Below, one piece after another: positions 1-12,448 of a DNA stretch of 64,000 bases. The first letter of the stretch is position 1; every line of letters begins with the position of its first letter. This stretch comes from Annona cherimola (lineage: Eukaryota; Streptophyta; Magnoliopsida; Magnoliales; Annonaceae): assembly GCA_030490835.1 (NCBI GenBank), contig CM059972.1, forward strand, positions 87,839,137 through 87,903,136, written 5' to 3'. The notes below the pieces were generated by a model, which saw nothing but the letters and a program-made list of their open reading frames with translations, was not told where the DNA came from and ran no database searches. The translations under genes and the position numbers were made by a program.

Positions 1-79
1 TTGTGGTTTATTTTCTTGGTGATTTAACATGGAGGATCCTAAGGTGATTAATGTTTTAATCAATAAGGTTTTCCCAACA
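1..79 (+). repeat. 3' part of the 5' LTR of the copia element
   Basis: This segment matches 6775-6853 with a few differences and ends in CCAACA. The rest of this LTR lies upstream of the window. Confidence 0.9.
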
Positions 80-81
80 AG

Positions 82-93
82 TGGTATCAGAGC
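82..93 (+). other. Primer-binding site complementary to initiator tRNA-Met
   Basis: TGGTATCAGAGC starts two bases after the LTR end at 79. This is the standard plant copia primer site, complementary to the 3' end of initiator tRNA-Met. Confidence 0.93.
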
Positions 94-2001
94 GATCTTC
101 ATGTTGATTTATTAAGAAATATTTGAGATTTATTTACTACCTTTAGAAATTTTTTATTGGCATGTACACTAATTATCTATGGATTCAGATGCTGTTTGTA
201 TTTAATTCTTGGGTTCAGAGAGTTTTCTAGGAATCCAGATAGACACTCGTCACTTTATTCTGTATTGTTAATTTAATGCACTACATGCATTGGATGTTCA
301 TAAGTCTGAATTATAATGTATGTTGTTTAATCTATATCCGGGTTATCATGTTCTATATACTTTTATCAATAACATGGAAGCCGACATGTGTTTTTTTGGT
401 TTAATAATAAAACTCATTTTGATATTTTATGGATTTCATTATGTTTGGATTTTCGGCATAAATCAGACTGTATGCCCACTGTTGATTATAAAAAGAAAGA
501 AACCCAAAAGGGTCGTAACCCACGATCCAGGTCTCCTTAATGGCTACCGCAGATTGCTGTCTTTTTATTTACTAAAAAAGGCGATGACCAAAGGACCATT
601 ACAGGCTGAAAAAATGGCGGTGGCTGGACGTCATTGACAGCGAGGAGGTTGTTGATAGCGGCAGCGGATGGAGGCTTGTTTTCGACAATGGGGCAGCAAC
701 GGCTGGATAGCTGCGGGGTAGCGGTGCTAGGCGGCGGCACTTGTGGGTGTGGCATGGCAGCTAGGGTAAGGTTGGGTGGTTTTCGGCTTTGGGAAGAAGA
801 CAAGAGGTTTTGCATAAAAATCCTTAGCTAGAAAGAAATTACAAAACCCTTGGCCAGATGAGTTTTGCGAAGAGGCCTGCTCTTACGAACTAGGTTTGGA
901 GTTGTGCCCAAGCATGTGGACTCCAGTCTCTAGTAGGCCCACCTACTTAAGCCCAACAACCACCCTCTTTTGCTCTTTGCATGAGCCTGTTTCATAGGCC
1001 CAGGCGGAAGCAGCCTAGTCACCAAGCCCAAGCTTAGCCCAAGTCAAGCCAGACCCAGTAAACTCTCACCTTGCGCCTAGGCTTGGGCTCCCCTCAAGCC
1101 TGCCCACTTAGCCCAGCCCAACCCAACCCGTCCAATTCCTGACCCAGTGACACGTGGCCCATTTTGAGCCGTCTAAAACATATTAAACATATTTTATGAT
1201 CCCGACATCCGATTTGGACGATTTAATAGTTATTTTTTTTATATTTTTGGACATTCTGAATCAAATGAAAAGGTCTGATTAAGCCAAATAGGTCCAAAAA
1301 ATAATAATTTTACGAGTTTTATATAAATGCATGCAATTTTTGAATTATATGTGCAATTAATTCATATGGTTAGTTATGAAAATTTATAAAGCAATTTATG
1401 AATAATTTTTATGTATTTATGATTTGTTGCTTTCCATTAAATTTTAATTAACCTATTGTCATGCAAAATTCAATTTTTGGATCTTTGGGTGTTTAAATTC
1501 AAATAATGGTACAAATATTCTAAATGAATGTCTGATGTTTAAAATAAATATATTGAGATAACATACTGCAAAAGTAGCCTCTCTTGTGTAGGTTAATTTA
1601 TTTTTAAAACTTTGAGATAATTGTATGAGTATAATTCATGCGAATATTAATCGGCCTAAAGGGAGGTTAATTTTTAGCCGAATTGTATGCACACGTGTGG
1701 TAATAAATATGTGTAACTGTTTAGCTTTCCATGTGAATAGTAAGTTAGTCTAAAGAAAGACTTATTATTTGATAGAACTTTATTATCAATATTTGATTAC
1801 TACAACAAGAGTACCACTTACAAGTAAATATTTCTGTCCAAAGACTAGATATTAATGTTGTGTTGGGTATCTTGTGATTATCCCTGCCATTATTTGAATT
1901 TTCTAAGATTTTATATGAAACTTATGTAAATATATTATTTTGTTCTATTTTCAGCTAATACATTTGCTTCTACTATATCTGCCAACATCAATTATATTCT
2001 T
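94..2001 (+). other. Non-coding leader of the copia element
   Basis: About 1.9 kb separates the primer site from gag, with no recognisable protein. Bases 600-800 are G-rich and contain short open frames on both strands that resemble nothing I know. Bases 890-1140 are C-rich with many GCCCA and CCCAAGC repeats, unlike the AT-rich surroundings. An earlier insertion or captured DNA could explain this, but no TSD was found. Confidence 0.6.
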
Positions 2002-2740
2002 ATGCTAAACGGAACTAATTTCAAGCAATGGAAAGAGAATGTTATGATCATTCTTAGATGTATGAATCTTAACCTTGTGGTAAGGGTTAAACAACTCACC
2101 CCTCTTATGGTTGTATGTTCTATTGAGGAAAAATAGGACTTTGAGAGGTGGGATCGTTCAAATCACATAAGTCTCATGATCATCCGCAAGACTTTTCGAG
2201 AAGTTTTTAGGGGTGGTGTATCTGAATAGGATACTACTACAAAGGATTTCCTTGATGAAATCAAAAAATGCTTTGAAAAAAGCGATAAGGCTTTTGTCAA
2301 ACTTGGTTTCAATGAGATATAAGGGCAAAGAAAACATAAGGGAATACATTATCGAGATGTCTCATCTTGCTTCAAAACTAAAAGCATTTGAGTTACAACT
2401 ATCTGATGATTCTCTTGTGCATTTAGTTTTGAACTCTCTTCCTGCATAATTTAGTCAGTTTAAGATCAGTTATAACTGTTAAAGAGAGAAATTATCTCTT
2501 AATGAGCTCGTTTCACACTGTGTGAAAGAAGAAGAAAGAATGAAGCGAGACAGGCCCGAAAATGCACACTTGGCAAGTACTTTTAAGGAAAATACTAAGA
2601 AAAGAAAAAAGAATAAGGAAGCTGCAGGTGGGATGACAAATAAGAAACAACAAAAGAAATCAACTAAGGAATCAGACTGTTACTTCTGTCACACTCCTGG
2701 ACACTAAAAGAAGGATTGTATCAAATATCACGCTTGACGT
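2002..2740 (+). pseudogene. copia gag remnant with CCHC zinc knuckle
   Basis: An ATG at 2002 opens a frame starting MLNGTNFKQWKENV, the typical start of a plant copia capsid protein. That frame stops near 2134. The protein then continues in another frame (open at 2213-2449 and 2522-2707), so at least one frameshift has occurred. Around 2681-2720 the motif CYFCHTPGH, a stop codon, then KKDC gives the spacing of a CX2CX4HX4C zinc knuckle, which binds the RNA genome. The stop inside the knuckle and the frame change show the gene is dead. Confidence 0.85.
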
Positions 2741-3200
2741 GTAAAGAAAGGTATGCTTCTCACTTTAGTTTATCCTGAGGTTAATTTAGCTTCTATATCT
2801 GGACATATTTGGTAGATAGATTCTAGTACTACTACTCACATAAGTGTGTCTATGCAGGGTTGTCTAAGCTGCCAAAAGTCAAACGATGCTGAAAGATTCA
2901 TCTACGTGGGCAATGACAAATCAGTTGAAGTTAAGGTAATAGGCATATTTCGATTATTATTAAAGATTGATTTTTATTTGGATTTGAAAGAGACATATAT
3001 TGTACCGTCTTTTAGACAGAATTTGATTTTTATTTCTGTATTGGATAAATTTGGTTATTCTTGTTTATTTAGAAATAGTTAGTTTAATCTTTCTTTAAAT
3101 TCAAATATTGTGGGTACCGACTCTTTATCTTATTATGATAACCTTTATTTGTTTGATATAGTTGCCTCTTTTGTTGAATTCTTGCATGTGAATTCATGTG
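2741..3200 (+). pseudogene. copia aspartic protease remnant
   Basis: A stop, then IDSSTTTHIS, occurs near 2813-2845. This matches the retroviral-type protease active site DSGATTHIS with Gly changed to Ser. An open stretch at 2846-3082 continues the protease-like region, including the typical VPSFRQNLISVS-like segment. The altered active site and flanking stops make it inactive. In a live element this enzyme cuts the Gag-Pol polyprotein. Confidence 0.78.
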
Positions 3201-3960
3201 ATACGAAATAAAAATTAACTGATGAGAATTCTGCTTTACTCTGGCAAAAACGTTGAGGACATATATCTAAACAAAGAATTGAGAGACTTGTGTCGGATGG
3301 AATTCTTAATCCTCTTGACTTGTCAAATTTTCAAGTCTGTGTTGATTATATTAAGAGAAAACATACAAATATAAGGAGATTCGGTGCCATCAGGTCTTCA
3401 GATGTCTTAGAACTAATACATATGAACATTTGTGGGTCATTCCTTACGACTTTTTGGAATGGTTAGCAATATTTTATTACGCTCATAGACGATTTCTCTC
3501 GTTATGACTACCTATATCTCATTCATAAGAAGTCTCAATCATTGAACGTGTTTAAAATTTTTAAGGCTGAAGTTAAAAATCAACTTAGTAAAAGAATTAA
3601 GGTCGTTAGATCTGATCATGGTGGTGAATACTACGATAGATATGATGGGTTAGGTGAACAATGTCCAGGACTTTTTGACAAATTTCTAGAAAAATGCGGT
3701 ATCGTCCCATAGTACACCATACCAAGAAGTCCTACAAAGAATGGTATTATTGAAAGACAAAACAGAACTTTAAAAGACATGGTAAGGAGTATGATTAGTT
3801 GTACTATTCTATCAAACTCACTCTGAAGAAAGACATTAAAGACTGCAACTTATATTCTTAACCAAATACCAACCAAAGTAGCTGCTAAAATTCCTTATGA
3901 ATTATGGATAGGCAAAAGCCTATCATTAAGTATTTAAGCATTTGGGGTTATCCAGACGAG
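3201..3960 (+). pseudogene. copia integrase remnant (GAG-pre-integrase and catalytic core)
   Basis: Translation of 3236-3900 shows a GAG-pre-integrase stretch followed by the rve core. Recognisable pieces are YFITLIDDFSRY near 3472, VVRSDHGGEY near 3604 and SPTKNGIIERQNRTLKDMVR near 3730. The D, D and E of the DDE triad can be placed in these pieces. Stop codons interrupt it near 3256, 3464, 3711 and 3824. An active copy would join the retroelement cDNA to chromosomal DNA. Confidence 0.88.
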
Positions 3961-4289
3961 GCAAGGCCTTATAACCAAATGAAAAGAAACTGAACTCAAG
4001 AACAATTAACGGCTATTTTGTTAGATATTCTGAATGGTCCCAGAAGTATAAATTTTATGATCCCATATCCAGATTCTTTTTTGAAACGAGAAATGTCTAG
4101 TTCTTTGAGAATATTAAGCTTGGGGGAGAGGATAAGGTTATAAACTATGTCTTTGATGAAGAATTAATAACTTTTTCTTCGATTGTTGTTCCTTATATAG
4201 TTCAAACAACAATATCAGAACCACAAGACACTGTTGACAACCTCCTTGATCAACGTCAATAAGATATTCTTGCTGATCAAGCTTGATAA

Positions 4290-5340
4290 CCTCATGAACC
4301 AATGTCATTAAGGAGGTTCATTAGAAAAAGAAGAAGTGCAATTTCTAATGATTATATTATCTTTTTCCAACAACATAAGGATGACATTGCAATGATAGAA
4401 GATGATCCTATCAACTTTCATCAAGCATTACAAAGCAAAAATTCTCAAAAGTGGATTAATGTCATAGATGAAGAGATTAAGTCCATGAGAGATAATGATG
4501 TTTGAGAACTCGTCTCATTGCCTGAAGGTGCAAAGCTCATTAGTTGTAAACGAATACTTAAAACCAAAACAGATTCAAAGGGTAATGTGAAAATGTATAA
4601 GACTCGCCTTGTTGCAAAGAACTTTACTCAAAACGAAGGCATTGATTGTAAAGAGACTTTCTCTCTGGTTTCATCGAAAGACTCTTTCAAGATAATAATG
4701 ACTTTAGTGGCACATTTTGACCTTGAGCTCATCAGATGGACGTAAAGACTGCATTTCTCAATAGTGACATTGATGAGACCATTTATATGATACAATCAGA
4801 AATTTTTGTGTCTGAAGATACAAAACGAATAGTTTATAAACTAAAGAAATTCATCTATGGGCTCAGGTGAGCTTCTTGTTAATGATATTACAAATTTCAT
4901 CATGTTGTTATTTTATTCGATTTCGAGATTAATATAGTTAATGATTGTGTATACCACAAGTTTTGTGGGAGTAAGCACATTTTTCTGATTTTATGTCGAT
5001 GACATACTGCTTGTCGATAATGATATAAGTTTATTATATGAAACTAAGAGATTTCTATCAAACAAATTTTAGATAAAAGATCTCTGTGAAGCAACTTTTG
5101 TATTAAGAATTCAAATATATTGATATCATTCTCAAGGCATTCTTGGATTATCACAAAAAGTCTATATTGAAAGAATACTTGAAACATTTGGCACGCAGGA
5201 TTGTAAACCAGGAGATATCCCTGTTGCCAAGGGAGACAAATTCAGTCTCAATCAGTGCCCTAAGAATGATTTTGAATCTAAGGAAATGTAAAAGATCCCT
5301 TATGTTTTAACAGTGGGAAGTTTGATGTATGTCCAAGTTT
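4290..5340 (+). pseudogene. copia reverse transcriptase remnant
   Basis: The conserved RVT_2 start is visible: WINVIDEEIKSM near 4450, then a stop in place of a Trp at 4503, then KTKTDSKGNVKMYKTRLVAK near 4563. The catalytic YVDD box is readable as FYVDDILLV near 4992. Frame changes occur around 4742-4745 and between 4860 and 4990, and extra stops follow. The enzyme copied element RNA into DNA; this copy cannot. Confidence 0.88.
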
Positions 5341-5990
5341 GTATACGTTTAGATATAACATTCATTATTGGGATGTTGGGCAGGTACTTGAGTTATCCAG
5401 GAATGAATCATTAGAAAGCAGCCAAAAAAGTTTTGAGACACTTTCAGAGAACAAAACACTACATACTCACATACAGGAGGTCGGATTACATAGAAATCAT
5501 TGGATATTCAGATTCCGACCATATAGGATGTCAAGACAATCTTAGATCTACTTTGGGTTATATTTTCTGCTTGCTGGAGGAGTTGTCTCTTGGAGGAGTG
5601 CTAAGTAGACACTCGTTGCTCCTTCCACGATGGCAGCTAAATTTATATCATGTTTTGAGGCATCCAATTAGGCCATATGGCTGCAAAATTTTGTCACGGG
5701 GCCGCAAATTGTGGATGAAATTGAAAGACTACTCAAGTTATTTTGTGACAATAACTCAACACTATTATATTCCAACAATAACAAGAGCTCAACGAAGTCA
5801 AAGTTTATTGACCTCAAGTTTCTAGTTATCAAGGAAAGAATTCAGGAAGGTCAAGTATCTATAGAGCACATAGGAACAAACTCATGATTGCGGATCCGCT
5901 GACTAAGGGACTACCTCCTAAGGTCTTTCATGAGCATACTGCTCACATGGGTTTTACATCACTTGATGATACTCTGGTTTAGTGAGAGTT
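5341..5990 (+). pseudogene. copia RNase H domain and pol C-terminus, remnant
   Basis: Around 5500-5530 the translation reads YSDSDHIGCQDN, matching the copia RNase H motif (A/S)DWAGC with changes. Further on, near 5870-5980, it reads IGTNSMIADPLTKGLPPKVF, the usual C-terminal signature of many plant copia pol proteins. The domain is spread over two frames with a shift around 5560-5600. It ends near 5981, about 400 bp before the 3' LTR. Confidence 0.87.
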
Positions 5991-6378
5991 TGTATTGTGT
6001 ATATTTCTGGTTGACACACATTTTGTTTGCTACAGTTATGGATATTTTCTACAGAAATAAAGTTTTCAGTATTTAGTTATTTAGTATTTTGGTTTGGTTT
6101 GATCTCGTCAAATAAGTTGGACCACTCGGAAATAGGCATGTCAGATCATATTATATGTAATTTTCATGCTACACATCCATACTTGATCAATGTCATTTGG
6201 TTATATTTGATATATGTGACCATGGATGGGTCTGGTCATGATGAATGTAACAAAGGCCGCTTTGATCCTATGTTAGCATAACTAATAGACGAGATTGTTC
6301 GGAGATAATTTTGGTTATGATAGCAAAAGGTTTTGAGCTCATAAGATTATATGTATAATTATAAAATTATATGTAGTC

Positions 6379-6390
6379 TAAGTGGAAGAT
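6379..6390 (+). other. Polypurine tract of the copia element
   Basis: TAAGTGGAAGAT lies directly before the 3' LTR, where plus-strand DNA synthesis would be primed. It is close to the usual plant copia tract AAGTGGGAGA. Confidence 0.7.
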
Positions 6391-6853
6391 TGTTGGATTT
6401 TTAGACTTACATATATAATAATTATATATACACTATCATATATAATGACACAAAATTATAAAGTGATCACATAAGGTTTGTAGACCCGAATTATCTAATA
6501 GAATATGGATCTCCTATGCATAGAAACTCTACTGTCTATTTTCTAATTTTTATTTTTATGATGGGCTAAATTAAAAATTAGAAAGATGGGTACACTATAT
6601 ATATATGGTTGTGGTCCCCAGGTTATGTATCTTTTAGGGTTTCTTTTTAACATCTTATCTTTAGAAAAGAAGAGTCATCTTCTCCAGAAAATCCTAAGGC
6701 ATTAACTTGGAAAATTAGAAAATCTCCGGATTCAACAACAACAACAACTCCTATGGATTCAGATACGTTTCGGTTTGTGGTTTATTTTTCTGATGATTTA
6801 ACATGGAAAATCCTAAGGTGATTAATGTTTTAATCAATAAGGTTTTCCCAACA
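6391..6853 (+). repeat. 3' LTR of the copia element (463 bp)
   Basis: It begins TGTTGGATTT after the polypurine tract and ends CCCAACA, giving the TG...CA ends with TGTTGG/CCAACA inverted tips. Its last 79 bp match bases 1-79. It carries a TATATATA-rich stretch near 6595-6608 that could be the element promoter. Confidence 0.92.
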
Positions 6854-7538
6854 AAAGGAAGTTGCATTTACTTTCTAGTGAAAAATGGCTATGCCCAGCA
6901 TCATCCTGTTGTAGTTGAAGAAGGTGGCCCGAATGAACATAAGCACATTCGCGCTAGAGGAAAATAGTGAAGATCCTCACGATTAACGAGCTTGATGGTG
7001 GGGTGGAACAAAGAAGATAGAGTTTCTAGATTTCTACAATAAGGGTTAGCTGAATATAGATGATGATGTCATTCATCTGAGACCTTTGGGATTTCTTAGT
7101 GGCTACCATGCTCAAATTGCTCATCAAATTTGAAGAGAGGAGTTCCATTGATGTCATCAGTGTAGAGGATTGCTGGAATCCACGTATATTCCCTTCTTTT
7201 CTACACGCACATAACACTGCAGTTGCTATTGCTACTTGTTAGCACCTGCTGCTGCTGGTCGGAGAACAAGCCCATCAACCTCCATGTTGATTTGTTCTTC
7301 AATGCCTCAAAATCTAGCTGTCCAGATTCGTCCTAGATCTGCACACATCGTTATTGCCTAGTTCCTTTCTCACCTACTATCTACATAGTTTCTTCCAAAT
7401 CTGAAATGCCAACCGTTGCCCATGCGACGTGCCTAAATCTGCTCCACCATGGTTGTCTATCTTGTGCTCATCTTCTCTAGTGAACAACCTTTGTCATCAT
7501 GGCCAGTTATATGTCAAAACGCTAAGGGTATTCCAGGC
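6854..7538. other. Intergenic DNA without recognised genes
   Basis: I see no open frame longer than about 60 codons that resembles a known protein and no clear repeat. It may be older host DNA that the copia element entered. Confidence 0.4.
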
Positions 7539-7790
7539 ATTTTGAAAAAATTGACAGGGTTATTCCAACGTGTCTATTACTTGGTATAACGGTGCTGATA
7601 GAACGAGTATATTTGGGAGTTTATGCAAACATAGTGGGTATAATTAGTATTTTTGAAATGTAATAGGTATATTTGGAATTAATGTCAAACGTAATGGGTA
7701 TATCTAAAAATAATTCTAAATCTTTAGTAATATCGAGTTAACACTTAACCCTCTCGGAAGTATTTTGTAAATATACCAATGTAATTTTAA
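7539..7790 (+). repeat. Fragment of an inverted-repeat element
   Basis: Short units such as GTAATGGGTATATTTGGAA recur about every 40-50 bp. They resemble the arms of the long hairpin at 33312-33768, whose units read like GTTATGGGTATAAGAGGAA. It looks like one arm of a related element. Confidence 0.4.
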
Positions 7791-7851
7791 AAATTATAAA
7801 TTGCTCTACATGGTTTGACGATAATTATAAATATGCTTTGTAACGCCCCAT

Positions 7852-8520
7852 TCATAGAAATACTCAATAACTAGTCAATGGGTACTACTCAATCTAAGAA
7901 AAATTCGGCAACATATCCCCATAATATACAAGAGGTAATATGGAATATATGATCTGATATTCATAAACATTTCAATTTGTAACATTTAATTCTATATTTA
8001 TATACTTGCATCTTTATATAATAAGGACATTCATATAGAAGGAAAATCATTTAATGTTACCCTTACACATCGAGTAAACCTAATGATTATGCATATGTGC
8101 ATCCACAGAGATTATAATCCAATCCGAAATACCAAATACAATATGTTTGTCAAAGTGAATCCGTCTCAATAATCGTCAACATATATGAATATCAAAAGAG
8201 CACAAATTTTAAAAGAACTGAAATTAAAGATATTGTGCTATGATCTCCCAGATTTGATCTTCAACTTGTCCCATCTTGAAGTTCCTCACCTGGCCTGTGA
8301 TCTAAAGGCAAAATAACAAACAATATGAGTCTAAATAGAATCAGCGAATAGATAGTGGTTAGCACAAAGTGAAAATAAGTAAATTCTAGATGCACATGTT
8401 GTGTTTATAATAAGACATATGGGTCCAAACACCCACTCCCAAGATCGTATGCATAAAACCACATATAAATAGAAGAACACGAATAATCCTCTATTCATGT
8501 CTATCAAGGGCCATGAACAA
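7852..8520. repeat. Possible LTR remnant starting TGTAACGCCCC
   Basis: The stretch begins TGTAACGCCCCATTC. Many plant gypsy LTRs start TGTAAC(A/G)CCCC, but no second LTR, primer site or pol is visible here. The call rests on the start and the general texture only. Confidence 0.3.
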
Positions 8521-8524
8521 CCCT

Positions 8525-11500
8525 CTTGTGGCGCCCCCGACCCCGAGGCGCCGAAGCCTTACTCCAGGATCGTCTAGTTAGTAAATTATGAGCAGGATTG
8601 TGGCCCTGTTCACACAGCACGGTTTTCAATTCAATCTTATATTAATTTTCAATCAAACATTCACACATAATATTTACTAAGCATTAAAATTCATACACGC
8701 CGTCTATCTTTGTAACCTGATAGTATTGTATCTCTACAACCTCATCATTCATCAAAATATATACAAACCATACAACCTTACGAGTCTCTAAATTTTGGCA
8801 TTTTTTTTTCTTCTTCTTAAACCCTGCTGTACCTGTCTAAGGTTGGGAAAAACAAAATGTGAGTACTAGACTCAGTAAGCAAGTATTTTCATTTAAATAA
8901 ATATTTTTGTTTCACAATTTGGCATTTCATAAATAATGCACATGCAAATGCACATTATACAATCATGCTTTAAACTTTCATTAGATGGTACGCTAGCTAG
9001 GCGACCATCAATTCGTCTACCCCCTGTTTTAGGGAGGGCGCCGCCGGCCGTTGGGCCTATATCAGCGACTTGGTCGCATTAGAGGGGGACTTTGGTCCGC
9101 TTACACCTCTAGGATGGACCTGTACCTTTGTGCACCATGCATCATACACATGCTAGCATAACTTCGAGAAATAATTGCAAGTCATTCAATTATTTTGAAA
9201 ATAAATCATTTCAAAGCGTTACTTGCTTACCTTAGGATATTAGCTTGCCTCCTCAACTTTTTCTTTTCCCTTTCCTAAACAAATGAAAAAACTAGCTCAT
9301 ACATTTATATATTTCCATTTATGCTATATATTTCATTCAACACCCATGTTTCACATATTCATTTTCAATTTTCATAGTTATAGTATATATTGGCTATTTA
9401 AGCGTGAATCATACATTTATATTTTTCATTTTAACGGCTGCCCTTTTGAATTTATTGTATACAGATTTTCAGTATCAAAGGAATATATATGTATATACAC
9501 GCACATCACACCGAAGTCCGTAATTTGTTATAAATGTAACATGAAACTATATTAGTATAAATATTACGTAATTATGTTAAAGATAACATTAGTATACAAA
9601 ATATCATGGAGCCGGAAATGCAGGTAAGGTTTTAGCATCATATTTATATTGGAATAAAATAAACAATGACTTTAATGCTCATTTTATTTGCACGCATATC
9701 TGAAATAAAAGAAGAAAAATTGAAATGGTAATTAACAGGGTGGGTTTGGACGTATGTACGTATGTAAGATATCTGGAAAAATTTATGTCCATATCTCCTA
9801 ATAGCCTTTTTAAATTAATACATACATACATATATTCTTTTAATTGTATTAAACAAGAATTATGCAGAACCTACATACGCGCTCAAGGTTGCTGGCTCAC
9901 TCCTCATTCATTTTTTTTTATTTCGGTAATTAATGTCCACTTGAAGAATCTATGCGTGTAATCTTCCGGTTCCCATCCTACAGCAGAATTAGTAAAATGA
10001 ATAAAACTTTTTAAATCTAATACCTGTTCGGAGGTCAGTTAAGCGAAGAAAGTGATTTTAATACATGGGTAACTATTAAACTGTGCATAACTATCGAAGG
10101 AATTTCAGTTATAAGCATAAAACTTGTTCGTACCTTGTATATAATTGATGAAGATTAAAGATGATGGGATGCTCCGTGTCTCTTCTGCTCTGTCTTTCTT
10201 TCTTCCGTTTTTTTCTTATTCTTTGTTTTTACCCACGGCTTTTCACGACACTGGTCAGGCTTTTATACTTTCATCACCCATCGGTTAACCTCGGTAAGGT
10301 CATTTAACCATGCATCGCTGCGTTCGTTTTTTTGCTGCCACATCATGGCTTTGCATGCACCGCTCATGCCTGCCAGCGAGTTCTTTCTTCTTCTATCGTC
10401 GTATTTCTTTTAACAGTATGTGTATATATCATTACATATGATTTAATGCTGTTTTTAAAATTTTATAAAGGCGTTTTATAAAATCCATACCGTCTATATT
10501 ATACAACACACTAATTTGAATGTTCGTATCAAGTTTCGTGTTAAAGTAATTAAAATTGGCTAAAATATACGCATTTTCAATAAATTAATGAAATTCATTC
10601 AAATTTTAATTTTTCTACCCATTTGTAGTTATATTTTATATAATCCACTCCTTTCATCAGGTAGAGTATATTAATTTAGGCTTACCCATTAAATTTCATC
10701 TCAAATGGAGTTGTATATATATATTAAATGTAATTAATAAATCGTGAAATGTATAGAGGAAGTAATACTAATGCATGTTCCAAACAAGCTCTGACGTTTT
10801 AAGCTATGCACGTTTTTCAAGACAAAAATTGGATTTTTATAAATGTTTTATTAAATTATTTTTCATAATCCAATCTATTCATATTATAGAACAGATTAAT
10901 TTAACCACCCATTTTAAGTTTCGTATTAAAATAATTAGTGTAGGTTAAGATATTAGCATTCAAAATCAATTCATGAAATCTCATCCAATTTTTGTTGTTT
11001 AAAAATTTTCTAAGTATAATTTTCATGATCTAAACCATTCACTTTGTAAAATAGGTCAAAATAAGCTTAATATTGAAATTTCAGATAAAACTGCCTTATA
11101 TACATTAATATATAAATTAAAAAAACTTACAAAAAAAATAAAAATAACAAGAGAAGCTCTGTACCGGACGTACCTGCGGCACATTAGTTGCTTTTGTCTT
11201 TTTGTTTTTTTTTGCACGTTTTTTAATGCAGTTAAGTTAAATACTTTACTTAATTATTTTTCATAATCTAATCCATCTAGATTAAAGAGCACACAATTCA
11301 ATACCTTCTATTAAATTCTCTCGTTGTTCCGAGTTATACATTATAAGATATAATAAAAATAGCATAGATGAATATAAGCCCTTAATTAATACCCCTAATT
11401 AGTCCAAAATTTTTCATTTATTTTTATTTTTCCATAAGTTCCGTAAATTTAAACAGTTTTAATTTATATAATTCGGAATTTTGAAATTCCTTCCCGAAAA

Positions 11501-12448
11501 ATTTATAAAAATTCATTTTCATATCTAATCTTTATGAAATTATTATTTACCCCTTTTCTAAATTTGTAAATTTATTTTATTTTTCTAAAATTACAATACG
11601 CATTTCTTTTATAACTTTACAGCAACAATGGACACAATGGACACAATGTACAAGCTTTCAGTACATATCACACTCACTAAGTTTCAAACAATATGGGTTT
11701 CACACCTCTCCTCATGTCAATCAGGAGTCATGAACAACCCTTTACAACCAATCATTTTAAACAATACATTATACTTAACAGACAAGGATAAATTCCACAA
11801 ACCACACATACAACATCAGCAAGGTTTACTTTAAATTCAACACACAAAACTGTCATACAAGCATTTTACCAAACACATGATAGGCACAAAATAAGGAAAC
11901 TCTCAATTCATACTCTCGTTTGAGCCGAATTGATTAACGTCACATTTAACAATATAGAAATTGCTAACGAATCCTTTACTTAATAGAAATCACACATTCA
12001 TAGTAAATTTCTCACGAACCCTGCTTACCATAACTGTTAGGAACCCTACGCCCCATACCACGAAATTATTAGACGCTACACACTCCCACCAGTCCCACAT
12101 CACATTTAGCATGAAATTTCATTACTAAATCAAGAAGGGGCGACATCTACTAACCTGGATCGTGATTTCTCCCAAAAACAGTGACCCTAACTTAGATCGC
12201 AGAGATTTGGAGCTTCCTTGATTGGAGTCGATGATTTTCAAAGCAGTCGGTAGAGCTTTCTTGAAGGGATCTATGGCTAGATCAAACTGAATGGTAGGGA
12301 AAGAAGAGAAGAAGCAGAGAACGGGAAGAGAAGAAGAGGGAAAGATAACCGGGTGCGGGATGAAAATAAACCCTAGTGCGCGGGCTCCCCTTATTACTGA
12401 ACCCCCATCGAGTCAGGTGGGGTCGGAGCATGGGTCGGGCCTAATCGT
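8525..12448. repeat. Non-coding, retrotransposon-like sequence with internal repeats
   Basis: It begins TGTGGCGCCCCCGACCCC, an LTR-like start. Bases 9000-9130 are GC-rich, and bases 12290-12370 are purine-rich and code for nothing recognisable. Short open frames at 9283-9555, 9725-9961, 11628-11834 and 12291-12536 look like chance. No reverse transcriptase or gag is seen. It may be one or more old LTRs, but the far end and any TSD were not found. Confidence 0.3.
10440..11330 (+). repeat. Degenerate direct repeats of about 170-200 bp
   Basis: Five diverged copies of a unit with the order TTTATATAATCCA, TATTATAGA, AATTTAA, AAGTTTCGTATTAAA, AATTCATGAAAT begin near 10465, 10632, 10845, 11015 and 11255. 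The copies near 10465 and 10845 are the clearest pair. No protein is encoded. Confidence 0.5.

Larger units (their letters stand above)
1..6853 (+). mobile_element. Ty1/copia LTR retrotransposon, degenerate, 5' end cut by window edge
   Basis: The first 79 bases match the last part of the sequence at 6391-6853, so they are the two LTRs of one element. The order inside is primer-binding site, long leader, gag, protease, integrase, reverse transcriptase, RNase H, polypurine tract and 3' LTR. Integrase before reverse transcriptase is the copia order. Every domain has stop codons or frame changes, so the copy cannot make a functional polyprotein. The 5' TSD lies outside the window, so the insertion site cannot be checked; the bases after the 3' LTR begin AAAGG. 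Confidence 0.93.

Noticed and set aside
4865..4990. An intron in the copia reverse transcriptase
   Set aside because: Decay with frameshifts explains the gap; no good donor/acceptor pair restores the frame.
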